DNA of 60,527 nucleotides from Salinibacterium sp. (GTDB lineage: Bacteria > Actinomycetota > Actinomycetes > Actinomycetales > Microbacteriaceae): positions 1-60,527 of the forward strand of contig JANXVG010000059.1 in assembly GCA_025351795.1 (NCBI GenBank). Reading direction: 5' to 3'. The notes beneath the pieces were generated by a model. The model did not search any database, had not been told where the DNA came from, and saw only the letters and a list, made by a program, of their open reading frames with translations. Positions 16,226-24,979 of this stretch are shown here, piece by piece (positions within the stretch are counted from its first letter, which is position 1; every line of letters begins with the position of its first letter). A program made the position numbers and the translations under genes.

Positions 16226-16720
16226 GTGAAACCTCCAGCAGTGCGACCCGCACCGGGGCAAGAGTCGGTGTGGGACTATCCGCGTCCACCGCGGGTCGAG
16301 GCAACGACCGAGCGCGTAATCATCCGCTTCGGGGGTGAAACGATTCTCGATTCGACGGATGCTGTGCGGGTTCTTGAGACGAGCCATCCGCCCGTATATT
16401 ACCTGCCACGATCTGCCTTCCGCTCTGGCATGCTCGTGCCGGCGACAGGTAGTAGCGTGTGCGAGTTCAAGGGCACAGCGAAATATTTATCCGTTCGAGT
16501 CGGTGGCGCGGTCGCCGAGAGCTCGGCCTGGTACTACCCGACGCCGAGCCGTGGTTTCGAAGAACTTGCCGAGCGAGTGGCCGTCTACCCGGCAGCGATG
16601 GACTCTATCGAGGTCGGTGGCGAAACCGTGCGGCCCCAGTCCGGTGACTTTTACGGCGGGTGGATCACGAGTCGTGTGGTTGGCCCGTTCAAGGGTGAGC
16701 CCGGTACCACCGGCTGGTAG
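16226..16720 (+). CDS. DUF427 domain-containing protein
   Basis: A protein of 164 residues. The core holds the family patterns RVIIRFGGETILDSTDAVRVLETSHPPVYYLP, split here only for naming, and the later AWYYPTP and RVAVYPAAMDSIEV, which belong to the small mainly-beta DUF427 fold. The function is not established. The start GTG follows TAGGGAG. It is preceded by the ArsR remnant, which may once have been its regulator, and followed by PspC on the opposite strand. Confidence 0.88.
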   Translation: MKPPAVRPAPGQESVWDYPRPPRVEATTERVIIRFGGETILDSTDAVRVLETSHPPVYYLPRSAFRSGMLVPATGSSVCEFKGTAKYLSVRVGGAVAESSAWYYPTPSRGFEELAERVAVYPAAMDSIEVGGETVRPQSGDFYGGWITSRVVGPFKGEPGTTGW

Positions 16721-16837
16721 TAACGATCTGCCGGCCTACCGCAGCTGCCAGAACTCGACCATCTCGGCACCGCGGAAGCCGGCGATCGAAGACGGTACTA
16801 CCGACGACAGGCAGCGGATGGTGTTCTGCCCCGGGTT

Positions 16838-17038
16838 CTAGGAAGCGGAGCTCGTCGCGTTCGAATCCTGCGGGATGACCAGCCAGAGCACGAGGTAGAC
16901 GAGTACCTGCGGCCCTGGCAGCACAATACTGAGCACGCTGAGCAACCGCACAATGGTGACATCCCAGCCGAATCGACGGGCAATGCCCGCGCACACTCCC
17001 GCGATGACGCGGCCGGATCGAGGTCTCGTGAGTTTCAT
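16838..17038 (-). CDS. PspC domain-containing membrane protein
   Basis: A small protein of 66 residues covering one PspC domain. It starts KLTRPRSGRVIAGVCAGIARRFG, has the conserved W-D motif and a single membrane helix (LSIVLPGPQVLVYLVLWLVIP). PspC-type proteins respond to envelope stress; in Actinobacteria many short stand-alone copies exist with unknown partners. Length is normal for the short type. It converges on the DUF427 gene with a gap of about 115 bases that holds nothing recognised. Confidence 0.92.
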   Translation of the reverse strand: MKLTRPRSGRVIAGVCAGIARRFGWDVTIVRLLSVLSIVLPGPQVLVYLVLWLVIPQDSNATSSAS

Positions 17039-17140
17039 GGGTCCAGCTTCACATGAGCCAGCATCCGCAGCAATCGGCGAAACCCCGAACGCACCCAGAC
17101 GTCAGCTCGGCTCGGGGCTGCATACCGTATTGTTTCGCGC

Positions 17141-18193
17141 ATGCCCGCACACCCGCCCTCGACCGACAATGGCTTTGTTCTGGCGCCCCCTGATGGGCTG
17201 TACACACCCGCTCAACTCTACGAGGGCTTCGACCCCGGCGAGCCGACCTCGCTCGCTCGCACGGTCGACTTTCGCACCTATCTTGCGACGCGGACTCAAG
17301 GCCAGCGCGTCGCCACATCGCCCGGGGTGGCTGCGGCCCGGGCCCTTCACGATTCGGCGATCACCCAAGCGCTCGCTGCGCGAGTGCGCGACACAAAGCC
17401 GGTCGCCATCATGGGTGGCCACCTTGAGCCACGTGGCAGCGTGTTCTACAACCTCGTCGCCACGATCGCGTGGTCACTCTCGAGAAGCGGCTACCTGATT
17501 CTCACGGGTGGTGGCCCTGGCGCTATGGAGGCTGCCCACCTCGGGGCGAGGTTTGCTGGGCGGTGCGCCGAGGAACTAACTGCGGGTCTTACGCGCATCG
17601 CCCGAGATGAGGCGACACGGGTCTTCCCATTCGCCAACGAAGACGAAATCATCGTCGGAGGAGGCTTCGAGCCCTCGGCCATGGTGCGGCTTCACGCCTG
17701 GATCGCACCGGCGATGGAAATCGCCGCTGAGACAGCACACGCCCCTGGTCGTTCGATCGGCATCCCGACCTGGTTGTATGGGCACGAGCCGTCCACGCCG
17801 TTGGCAACCGAACTCGCGAAGTATTTCGAGAACTCGATTCGCGAGGATGGATTGCTTGCTCTCGCCGTCAACGGAGTGGTGTTCGCCCCTGGTGGCGCGG
17901 GCACCCTACAGGAGATCTTTCAGGATGCCGCACAAAACTTCTACGTGCCGAACAACGAGGGGCCTAGCCCGATGGTGTTCCTCGATGTCGATGGCTTCTG
18001 GACCCAGCAGTACCCGGTAGCGTCGGTGCTGCAAAAACTCTTCGGCGTTGACTATGACGCAATCGTTCAGATGGTGGCCACAGCCGACGACGCAGTGGCC
18101 GCCATCGATTCTCGGGCGAAGGCGATCGCGCAGTGGTCAGACCGCGCGATGGACCGCAAACTCACCAAACGGCGGTCGGCCGCCGCTCGGTGA
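17141..18193 (+). CDS. LOG-family Rossmann-fold protein
   Basis: A protein of 350 residues with the nucleotide-binding pattern of the LOG/lysine-decarboxylase-like family. It has AIMGGH followed by LILTGGGPGAMEAAHLGA and later VVFAPGGAGTLQEIFQDA, the PGGxGTxxE signature. Shorter family members release cytokinin-type bases from nucleotide monophosphates. This one is about 150 residues longer than those phosphoribohydrolases, so the reaction cannot be assumed. Both glycine-rich loops and the Glu are intact, so nucleotide binding is likely. Starts with ATG; no partner genes are apparent. Confidence 0.83.
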   Translation: MPAHPPSTDNGFVLAPPDGLYTPAQLYEGFDPGEPTSLARTVDFRTYLATRTQGQRVATSPGVAAARALHDSAITQALAARVRDTKPVAIMGGHLEPRGSVFYNLVATIAWSLSRSGYLILTGGGPGAMEAAHLGARFAGRCAEELTAGLTRIARDEATRVFPFANEDEIIVGGGFEPSAMVRLHAWIAPAMEIAAETAHAPGRSIGIPTWLYGHEPSTPLATELAKYFENSIREDGLLALAVNGVVFAPGGAGTLQEIFQDAAQNFYVPNNEGPSPMVFLDVDGFWTQQYPVASVLQKLFGVDYDAIVQMVATADDAVAAIDSRAKAIAQWSDRAMDRKLTKRRSAAAR

Positions 18194-18277
18194 ACAACTG
18201 CGGGTGAGCGTCCCGGTCAAAGGGCGTATAGTCTCGAATCACCGAAGCCGACCGTGCTTCCGAGGGAGGGATGCCCT

Positions 18278-18391
18278 ATGGCAGACAAGTCACCGAAGAA
18301 GAACAGCACCAAGACTGCTGCTTCGAAGTCGCTCAAGGAAAAGCGCGCGGACAAGACCGCGAAGAAGAACACCAAGAGCTCAAGCGCATAG
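18278..18391 (+). CDS. Tiny lysine-rich basic protein (37 residues)
   Basis: A short frame of 37 codons begins ADKSPKKNSTKTAASKS after the Met and continues in the same Lys-Ala-Ser-Thr style. It is strongly basic and probably unstructured. An exact GGGAGGG ribosome site stands 7 to 8 bases before the ATG, and a strong terminator follows 21 bases after the stop, so it is a real single-gene unit. Similar tiny basic proteins are seen in related actinobacteria without a known role. DNA or RNA binding is a guess from charge. Confidence 0.75.
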   Translation: MADKSPKKNSTKTAASKSLKEKRADKTAKKNTKSSSA

Positions 18392-18412
18392 CGGTTGAGG
18401 TAGCAAACTTCG

Positions 18413-18443
18413 GGAGCCGGGCGATATCGCCCGGCTCCTTTTT
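18413..18443 (+). terminator. Strong intrinsic terminator
   Basis: A 26-base perfect palindrome (GGAGCCGGGCGAT and its complement) is followed directly by five T. It ends the transcript of the 37-residue protein gene. Confidence 0.93.
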
Positions 18444-18487
18444 ACCGATCAGGGCGAGGACGGCGTGTCTGGCCCGCCCAAGACCGT

Positions 18488-19039
18488 CTAGCCCTTCGAA
18501 ACGCTGATGCTCACCGGGGTCGGGTTGGCAAAGAGGTCGAGTACTGGGCAGTGAGCGTCGACTGCTTCGCGGAGTTCCTGGTAGCGCTCCTCGGTCTCCG
18601 GACCGCTGAGGGTGATCGCGAGACGTACGCCCGTGAAGCCCGCACGAACGCTCTCCTTGATGCCAAAAAGCTTGCGAGCGTCGAGGTCCCCCTCGGCCGA
18701 AATAGCGATGTCATCGACCTGGATGCCAAGCGCCTGCGCGTACAGGCGGTAGACGACCACCTGGCACGAGATGAGCGCCCCCAGAGCGAACTCGACGGGG
18801 CTGGCCGCGATGTCGTCGCCAGCCAGCGCGGCAGGCTCATCCACGAAGAACCTGTGCTTGCCTGCGGTGATTGCGCTCGCGACCGAACCTTCGGCCGATC
18901 CGCGAACACGGTAGGTGAGGTGCGCGGCGCCGGTGTCTGCGGCGATGCGATCGCCCCATGCTGCCCCCGCAGCCGTGAGTCGGTCGGCGCGCTCAGCGGC
19001 CGTAGTAGACGGAACACTAACGGTGTCGAGAAGAGTCAT
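18488..19039 (-). CDS. OsmC family protein
   Basis: A peroxide-type reductase of 183 residues. The two redox Cys are at 92 (ISCQVVVY) and 164 (DAHCPVLD), as in OsmC/Ohr-like proteins that reduce organic peroxides with thiol cofactors. The segment DIAASPVEFALGALISC is typical of the YhfA-like branch. Cytosolic. The start ATG has only a weak ribosome site; two upstream in-frame starts exist but would add sequence not seen in the family. It converges on the lysine-rich gene and diverges from the serine hydrolase gene. Confidence 0.9.
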   Translation of the reverse strand: MTLLDTVSVPSTTAAERADRLTAAGAAWGDRIAADTGAAHLTYRVRGSAEGSVASAITAGKHRFFVDEPAALAGDDIAASPVEFALGALISCQVVVYRLYAQALGIQVDDIAISAEGDLDARKLFGIKESVRAGFTGVRLAITLSGPETEERYQELREAVDAHCPVLDLFANPTPVSISVSKG

Positions 19040-19177
19040 GCCGCGACAATAGAGCGGATGCGGTGGCACGTGCTCGTTCATTACGTCACACTTCGACACC
19101 CAGCGTAACCTTCGGCCTCTGAGGCGCACGGAATAGTATCGACAGCGACTATCCCGCCGCAGAAGCCAGGAGCCTTA

Positions 19178-20626
19178 GTGACCCGCACCTCCACCCTTCC
19201 CCGCAGCACGCCAGAAGCTGAGGGGGTGCCGTCAGCCGCGATCGACGACTTCGTGCGCGCGGCCGAACACAGGCTTGATTCACTGCACAGCCTGATGCTG
19301 GTGCGCCACGGCAAGGTCGTGGCCGAGGGGTGGTGGGAGCCGTACGGGGCGCAGCATCCGCACCTCCTATTTTCGGTGAGTAAGAGTTTCACCTCGATAG
19401 CGGTGGGGCTCGCGATCGCCGATGGGCTGCTGAGCCTCGACGATACGGTCGTCGCACTGCTGCCGGATGACCTGCCGCTCGTCGTGAGTGACACTCTCGC
19501 ACTGATGCGCGTGCGAGATCTGCTCACCATGACGACCGGTCATGCAGTTGACAGTGTTGACCTCGCCGACCTCAATGAGTCAAGCGATTGGGCAAAGGTA
19601 ATCTTGGCCCAGCCGGTGGAATTCGAGCCCGGTACCCAGTTCACCTACAACAGCGGCGCGACCTACCTGCTCGCTGCGATCCTTCATCGGCTCACCGGCG
19701 TGCGTCTACTCGACTACCTCACGCCACGCCTGCTGGCTCCCCTCGGCATTGTTGGCGCAACTTGGCAACAGAGCCCGCAAGGCATCGACATCGGCGGTTG
19801 GGGCCTGAGCCTGACCACAGAAGACATCGCGACGTTCGGCCAACTTCTGCTGCAGCGTGGGGAGTGGAACGGCACACGACTCGTGCCCTCGGAGTGGGTC
19901 GACACGGCCACGTCGTTACAAGTGGGCAACGACGGTCGCAACGAAAACCCCGACTGGGAGCAGGGCTACGGCTTCCAGTTCTGGCGATGCCGCCACAACG
20001 CATACCGCGCCGATGGAGCGTTCGGCCAATTTGTGATCGTCTTCCCCGACCACGATGCGGTGCTCGCGATCACCTCGGGAGTTGAGAACTCTCAGCCCAT
20101 TCTCGACCTCGTGTGGCAGCACCTTCTGCCGGCGCTCGGTTCGACCGCCCTGCCGGAATCTGGCTCTTGGGCGCTCGGGACTCTCGCGCTGCAGACGCCC
20201 GCGGGGTCAGCGTTGACAGGGTCAACAGCTCCGGATGTCGCGGTGAAGGTCGCTGGCATCCGCTACGGGTTGCCCGCCAATGCCGCCGGGCTCACGGCCG
20301 TGGCACTCTCCGAGGGCACCCTCAGTCTCTGGATAGCGGATTCCCGTCACGACCTCCCGCTCGGCCACGGCACGTGGGCTCAGGGCATTACGGCACCGCT
20401 TGGCGCCGAAGTGACAGCCTTCGCCGGCGCGACCGTGCGTGTCGCAACCGCTGCCGCCTGGACGAGCGAGTCAGCGTTCGAGGCTCGACTCAGCTATTAC
20501 GAGACGCCGTACATGGCTACGATAGTGCTCGACTTTGCGGAAAACAGCGTCACGGTAGATGTGCGTCAACACGTGTCATTCGCGACAACTCACCTTATGC
20601 ACGTGGTCGGCCGCCCCACCTCGTAA
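19178..20626 (+). CDS. Serine hydrolase (beta-lactamase class C-like)
   Basis: A protein of 482 residues. The N-terminal domain has the class C/DD-peptidase fold: SxxK as SVSK (Ser66, Lys69), the second motif YNSG (Tyr157), and GYGFQFW with later DGAFGQF in place of the KTG-like strand. The last 150 residues form a separate domain of strands with no named family. There is no signal peptide, so it should be cytosolic, which speaks for esterase or amidase activity rather than antibiotic resistance. The GTG start is followed by a threonine-rich stretch. No operon partners. Confidence 0.87.
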   Translation: MTRTSTLPRSTPEAEGVPSAAIDDFVRAAEHRLDSLHSLMLVRHGKVVAEGWWEPYGAQHPHLLFSVSKSFTSIAVGLAIADGLLSLDDTVVALLPDDLPLVVSDTLALMRVRDLLTMTTGHAVDSVDLADLNESSDWAKVILAQPVEFEPGTQFTYNSGATYLLAAILHRLTGVRLLDYLTPRLLAPLGIVGATWQQSPQGIDIGGWGLSLTTEDIATFGQLLLQRGEWNGTRLVPSEWVDTATSLQVGNDGRNENPDWEQGYGFQFWRCRHNAYRADGAFGQFVIVFPDHDAVLAITSGVENSQPILDLVWQHLLPALGSTALPESGSWALGTLALQTPAGSALTGSTAPDVAVKVAGIRYGLPANAAGLTAVALSEGTLSLWIADSRHDLPLGHGTWAQGITAPLGAEVTAFAGATVRVATAAAWTSESAFEARLSYYETPYMATIVLDFAENSVTVDVRQHVSFATTHLMHVVGRPTS

Positions 20627-20639
20627 CTACGTCCAGCAG

Positions 20640-20972
20640 CTAGGAGATGTCGATGCGCGTGCCAACACCGAATTCTTCGGCGTCCGAGTCTGTTACGACG
20701 GCGTAGACACCGAACGGCACGGTCGGCAGCTCGGCGATCTTGCGTGCCGCTGCGAGAAGTTCGCTCTCACTCGCTCCCGCGATCGAGAACACGAAGCTGT
20801 CGTTCCACTCTTCGCCGTCGTCGTACATCTCGAGTTCGCCATCCGCTTCGTCCCGCAGGATGGCGTCCATCACGTCATCGATCCAGGGAAATGGGTCTTC
20901 GCCGGCCGGCACGTTGAGCACCGGCGTGAGCGGTACGTGAATCTCGACAATGAGCTGCGTTGTTTCATTCAC
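20640..20972 (-). CDS. Hypothetical acidic protein (110 residues)
   Basis: No family recognised. The protein is very acidic (DEADGELEMYDDGEEWND in the middle) and has an alpha-beta pattern: strand TQLIVEIHVPL, helix WIDDVMDAIL, strand SFVFSIAG, helix LLAAARKIAE, strand GVYAVV. This order resembles a small ferredoxin-like fold. The start ATG follows AGGAGA at a proper distance. It converges on the serine hydrolase gene. Similar short proteins occur in related actinobacteria; no role can be given. Confidence 0.65.
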   Translation of the reverse strand: MNETTQLIVEIHVPLTPVLNVPAGEDPFPWIDDVMDAILRDEADGELEMYDDGEEWNDSFVFSIAGASESELLAAARKIAELPTVPFGVYAVVTDSDAEEFGVGTRIDIS

Positions 20973-21370
20973 GAGATTCTCCTTCAGGCCGATGCATCAC
21001 ACATTAAGCCATCAGGTCGCAGTGCTGGGTGTACAAAAAGCGACCGGATGCTGAACATATTGTGATCGGCGACCCTAGTGCAGCGCACGAGTGGAGGCTA
21101 CGCACTGAAACTCTCGGTTGCCCACGATAGCGCGCAGAACCACGTTCGGGGAGCCCGGTGTTATTGACGGCGAACTCGCACCCAGCATCACGGCCAGGCC
21201 TCGCGACACCGCTGCACGGCCGGGCTGCACGGCACCGTGGCGTTCTCAAGGATTCCGCCGCAGCTCATGGTGCGAGCGTCGCGCGGTATGTCCCGAGTGC
21301 TACCTGGCCGACGGAAACTTCCGTGCAGCCCATCCGCACCCGAAGCGGATGGGCTGCACGAGTCTGTTGA
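20973..21370. other. Intergenic stretch with terminator only
   Basis: About 400 bases between two minus-strand genes. Apart from the hairpin at its right end I see no gene, tRNA or repeat; the longer open frames have no recognisable product or ribosome site. Confidence 0.45.
21323..21359 (-). terminator. Putative terminator behind the sigma-factor operon
   Basis: A perfect 14 to 15-bp stem (GTGCAGCCCATCCG and its complement, 8-base loop) lies 12 bases after the stop of the membrane partner gene. It lacks a clear T-run but the stem is very strong. Confidence 0.65.
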
Positions 21371-22096
21371 CTACTTATTGTCGTCGGTATGCGTACCGCT
21401 CTTGATCTTGACGTCGGTGCCGATTTCGACGCCTCCATTGGTAGCGCCCACCTTGGTGTCGGTCTCCACGCTGCTATCTGGTGCGTCGATCTTGCCAGCG
21501 TCCTCGCCGATCTCCTTCGCCTCTTCGGAAATTTCCTTACCCAGTTCGTTTTCAGATTTCGACTTGTCGGACTTATCTGACGAATGGGTTGGATCGTCGC
21601 TCGGCGTAGCCGTCGGAGTCCCCGTCGGGCTGCTGGTGGGCTCGGCGGTCCCGGTCGGGTCTGCCGTGGAAGTTACCGCAGTATCGAAGCTGATTGGTGC
21701 CAGCGGGGGAAGCACACCCGCGGCGCCAGCCCCTGCCACGGCAGCGGCTGTCACAGCCAGACCCAGCACGATCTTGACGGCGATACCTAAACCTGCGAAC
21801 CATGCGAACATAGACTTCACTCTCCTAATAGGCGACGCACCACCGACAACAGCCGGTTCGTACGCCTCGACCGTGCCGACGTCCGACAACGGTGCTATCA
21901 ACGACGAGATCCCGGTTGCTCGCGAAAGGTCCAGACGTAACGCCAACTCGGCCGAAGGCTGAGGCAACGTCGTGAAGGCAGCAGCGCGAAACTTCGATAC
22001 CGATTCAGCCAGCGGTGCCAGATCAGATCGCGCGGCGGACGCGCGACCTTTCAGCAGCGCAAAGGCGTCGCGGTCGGAAATACGGTGCTTTCTCAT
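21371..22096 (-). CDS. Putative single-pass membrane partner of the sigma factor
   Basis: A protein of 241 residues with no named family. The first 90 residues are cytosolic, one membrane helix follows (about 96-130, FAWFAGLGIAVKIVLGLAV onward), and the outer part is rich in Thr, Ser, Pro, Asp and Lys and looks disordered. Its ATG comes one base after the stop of the sigma-factor gene, so the two are coupled. This order and topology fit an anti-sigma-type regulator, but no HXXXCXXC zinc motif is present in the cytosolic part, so the class would be unusual. Function is inferred from position. Confidence 0.7.
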   Translation of the reverse strand: MRKHRISDRDAFALLKGRASAARSDLAPLAESVSKFRAAAFTTLPQPSAELALRLDLSRATGISSLIAPLSDVGTVEAYEPAVVGGASPIRRVKSMFAWFAGLGIAVKIVLGLAVTAAAVAGAGAAGVLPPLAPISFDTAVTSTADPTGTAEPTSSPTGTPTATPSDDPTHSSDKSDKSKSENELGKEISEEAKEIGEDAGKIDAPDSSVETDTKVGATNGGVEIGTDVKIKSGTHTDDNK

Positions 22097-22097
22097 C

Positions 22098-22694
22098 TCA
22101 CTCCTCGCTATCGACGGGACGGCCTGTAGGGGTACGGCTCGGCTGAATCTTTTTTCGCAGACTCTCGAGCGCTCGGCGCTGCAGTGCTTTCACGGCCCCT
22201 GGCCGCTTGCTCACGATGCTGGCGATCTGTTCCACTGTGAGATCGGCAATGATACGCAAGACCATCACATTGCGCTGATCCTCGGGTAGGCCATCAAACA
22301 GCGCAAGTGCAGCTGCCTCGCCCAGGCGATCGAACGCCTCATCCTCGGCGCTCGGGCTGTATCGCGGATCGTGGTCTGCTGTCCACTCCACCGAGTCGCC
22401 ACGTCGGGAACGGCGGCGCAACTCATCGACGAGGCGCCGATAGGCGATCGAAAATATGAACGAACGAAATTCCGACTCCCCGCCCGCGAACTTCGGCAGC
22501 TGATCGAATACCGCGAGGAACACCTCACTCGTCAGATCCTCCGGTTCACGAGACCCTCTGGCCTTCAGAAATGCGGCTACCGCGGGCGCATACTCGACCC
22601 AGAGAATCGTGCATGCCCACGCGGCCCCGGCCTGCGCTGCCGAGAGCGTCCCCTCGAAGTTCTGGGCGCCTGGGGCGCCACCTCTCACTGCCAC
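22098..22694 (-). CDS. RNA polymerase sigma-70 family (ECF-like) factor
   Basis: A sigma factor of about 198 residues. Region 2 is seen as DLTSEVFLAVFDQLPKF and the following FRSFIFSIAYRRLVDELRR. Region 4 is seen as LPEDQRNVMVLRIIADLTVEQIA and the recognition helix KRPGAVKALQRRALESLR. No region 1 or 3 is present, so it belongs to the extracytoplasmic group. It directs RNA polymerase to a small regulon. I chose a GTG start that has TACGAT six bases before it, which would allow a leaderless transcript; the exact start is uncertain. A membrane partner gene follows. Confidence 0.88.
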   Translation of the reverse strand: MAVRGGAPGAQNFEGTLSAAQAGAAWACTILWVEYAPAVAAFLKARGSREPEDLTSEVFLAVFDQLPKFAGGESEFRSFIFSIAYRRLVDELRRRSRRGDSVEWTADHDPRYSPSAEDEAFDRLGEAAALALFDGLPEDQRNVMVLRIIADLTVEQIASIVSKRPGAVKALQRRALESLRKKIQPSRTPTGRPVDSEE

Positions 22695-22903
22695 GTGGTG
22701 ATCGTACCCGAGCGCAGTACCGGCTAGGTGCCCCCGCAGACGACACGTAAGAGTTATGAAGACGCCGTGAAGATGTCGCCTCGACTCGCGGCGACCGTGC
22801 CGGGTGGTTGCACCCCCCGAACGCGGAGTTACACTCATCTCCGTTCGCTGCGACACTGAGAAGCACCGGCAGCCGGGCCGGATCGTCAGGCACGGGGGTC
22901 GCC

Positions 22904-24979
22904 ATGGCTGTAGCTGGGGCATCCGCTCAACTGGAATCGCAACGACAGTTGGCGATCGCCGACGAGCACGAGCGCGCTGCTGTCGAAGCTCGCAGCACTG
23001 CGGCCCGATACGGCATTGCTGCCGTCACCGAGAAGAGTGTCGCCCGACGTCTCTCACCACTCGGCGCGGTGGGATATCACTTGCTGCACGACCGCGGGTG
23101 GCCTGGTAGCCGACGGGCCCAAGTCGATCTAGTTATCGTAGGCCCGGCTGGGCTGTTCATCGTCGACACCAAGGCCTGGAAAGACGTGGAGATCGCCGCC
23201 GGCCATATCTTCCGAGGTCAAGAAGATGTGACTGAGCAACTCGAGACTCTGGCCGATCTCGCCGACTCCACCGAGGCGGTGATGGCGGAGATAGGGCTCG
23301 CCGCTGGTGAGATACACGCGGTCGTCGTTCTGGCGGGACGCAAAGGAATAAAAACCTTCGTGGGCACGGTCGCGGTTGTCGGCGAACTGGATGTTGCTGC
23401 CTATATTGCGGCTCGTGGTCAACGCCTCACCCCCAACCAAGTCAACGCGGTTCTTGGCGTAGCGCTCACATACTTCCCCGTGCTGGGCGCTCCTGCGCCC
23501 ATAGAAATCAGCATCCCCGAGCCGGTACTGCCGAACGAGAAGGTACCAGTCGAGCTCACCGCTCACGAACTCGCTACCGATGATGAGGTCGCCGAGGCCA
23601 TTCTGGCCGGCATTCTCGCGGCCCCCATTGAAGACTGGATGTCATTCCTGCATCCCGACCAGGCCAAACTCGTACGGCGTAGTTTCGCCGGACCGTCTCG
23701 CATCCGCGGTACCGCTGGTACCGGCAAGACAGTGGTCGGGCTGCACCGCGCGGCGTATCTCGCCCGATCGCGTCCTGGTCGCGTTCTGGTAACCACCTAC
23801 GTGAAGTCGCTGCCTGCAGTGTTATCAAGCTTGATGCTCCGCATGGCGCCCGACGTCAGTGACCGAGTTGATTTCGTCAGTGCGCACGCATTTGCGGTGC
23901 GGCTATTGAGGGAGCGCGGCATCCGTTTCGCTCTCGACATCAGGAAAGCGGATGTCGCATTCGCGACCGTGTGGCGCGAGGTGGGCCTGCCCGGCCCGCT
24001 TGGCAGAATCGACCCGAATCAAGGGTATTGGCGAGACGAGATCGACTACGTGATCAAGGGCCGCGGCATCACGAGCTTCGAACCGTATGCAGATCTCGCC
24101 CGCACCGGTCGGCGGCAGCAGTTGCGCATCGAGCAGAGGCGCGCGATGTGGGAGCTGTACGTTTCCTACCAAGATCGACTTCGAGCGGCCGGTATCAACG
24201 ACTTTAGCGACGCGATCACACTTGCAGAGGCGTCTCTGCGTGTGAAGCCGCTCAACACCTACAGCGCCGTGATTGTGGATGAGGCCCAGGACCTGTCGTG
24301 CTCGATGATCCGCATGTTGCATCAGCTCGTCGGCAATAAAACCGACGGCCTGACCCTCATCGGTGACGGTCGTCAGACGATTTATCCCGGAGGCTTCACG
24401 CTAGCCGAGGCTGGCATCTCACTGGCCGGCCGCGGCGTGGTCATGAGCACGAACTACCGCAACACCGCCGAGATACTCGAGTTCGCTTCGACCATGGTTG
24501 CGGAACTTGACGTCACCGATCTCGAAGGGATCGCGGATGCTGCACCCGTAGTTACCCGTACCGGAATGGCTCCCGTCGTGACGTCGTTCTCCTCCCGCCG
24601 CGCCCACGACGCTTCGCTGGTTGCGCGCATCGGTGAGGTCACGCGCGAGGTTGGCACCGAATTGGCCGATGTCGCCGTGCTCGCGCTCGATCGCTACGCT
24701 ATCGCGCCTGTTCTGCTGGCACTCAGCTCTGCGGGCATCCCCACCGTCGACTTGGATACCTACGACGGCACCCCGGTCGCCGCTGTGAAAGTGGGCACTA
24801 TCAAGCGCGCAAAAGGACTCGAATTTAAGCAAGTGCTCTTAGCGGGAGTTCGAGCCGCGCTACTCGACGGGCAGACGCCGACCGAGGCAGCATCTCTCGA
24901 GCGCCACGAGTTACTCAGGCGCGAATTGTACGTGGGAATGACTCGAGCGCGAGACGGGCTCTGGGTCGGCGTGGTTTAG
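22904..24979 (+). CDS. NERD-domain nuclease fused to UvrD/Rep-type helicase
   Basis: A fusion protein of 691 residues. The N-terminal part (about 40-150) is a NERD domain, a restriction-like nuclease fold with Asp75, Asp88 and Lys90 in QVDLVIVGPAGLFIVDTKAW. The rest is a superfamily 1 helicase: Walker A GTAGTGKT (269-276), Walker B VIVDEAQDLS, motif IV-like STNYRNT and motif VI YVGMTRARDGLWV. The arrangement suggests DNA unwinding with end processing, in repair or defence against foreign DNA. The ATG follows GGGGGT; a longer frame upstream lacks domain sequence. It diverges from the sigma factor and stands alone. Confidence 0.9.
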   Translation: MAVAGASAQLESQRQLAIADEHERAAVEARSTAARYGIAAVTEKSVARRLSPLGAVGYHLLHDRGWPGSRRAQVDLVIVGPAGLFIVDTKAWKDVEIAAGHIFRGQEDVTEQLETLADLADSTEAVMAEIGLAAGEIHAVVVLAGRKGIKTFVGTVAVVGELDVAAYIAARGQRLTPNQVNAVLGVALTYFPVLGAPAPIEISIPEPVLPNEKVPVELTAHELATDDEVAEAILAGILAAPIEDWMSFLHPDQAKLVRRSFAGPSRIRGTAGTGKTVVGLHRAAYLARSRPGRVLVTTYVKSLPAVLSSLMLRMAPDVSDRVDFVSAHAFAVRLLRERGIRFALDIRKADVAFATVWREVGLPGPLGRIDPNQGYWRDEIDYVIKGRGITSFEPYADLARTGRRQQLRIEQRRAMWELYVSYQDRLRAAGINDFSDAITLAEASLRVKPLNTYSAVIVDEAQDLSCSMIRMLHQLVGNKTDGLTLIGDGRQTIYPGGFTLAEAGISLAGRGVVMSTNYRNTAEILEFASTMVAELDVTDLEGIADAAPVVTRTGMAPVVTSFSSRRAHDASLVARIGEVTREVGTELADVAVLALDRYAIAPVLLALSSAGIPTVDLDTYDGTPVAAVKVGTIKRAKGLEFKQVLLAGVRAALLDGQTPTEAASLERHELLRRELYVGMTRARDGLWVGVV

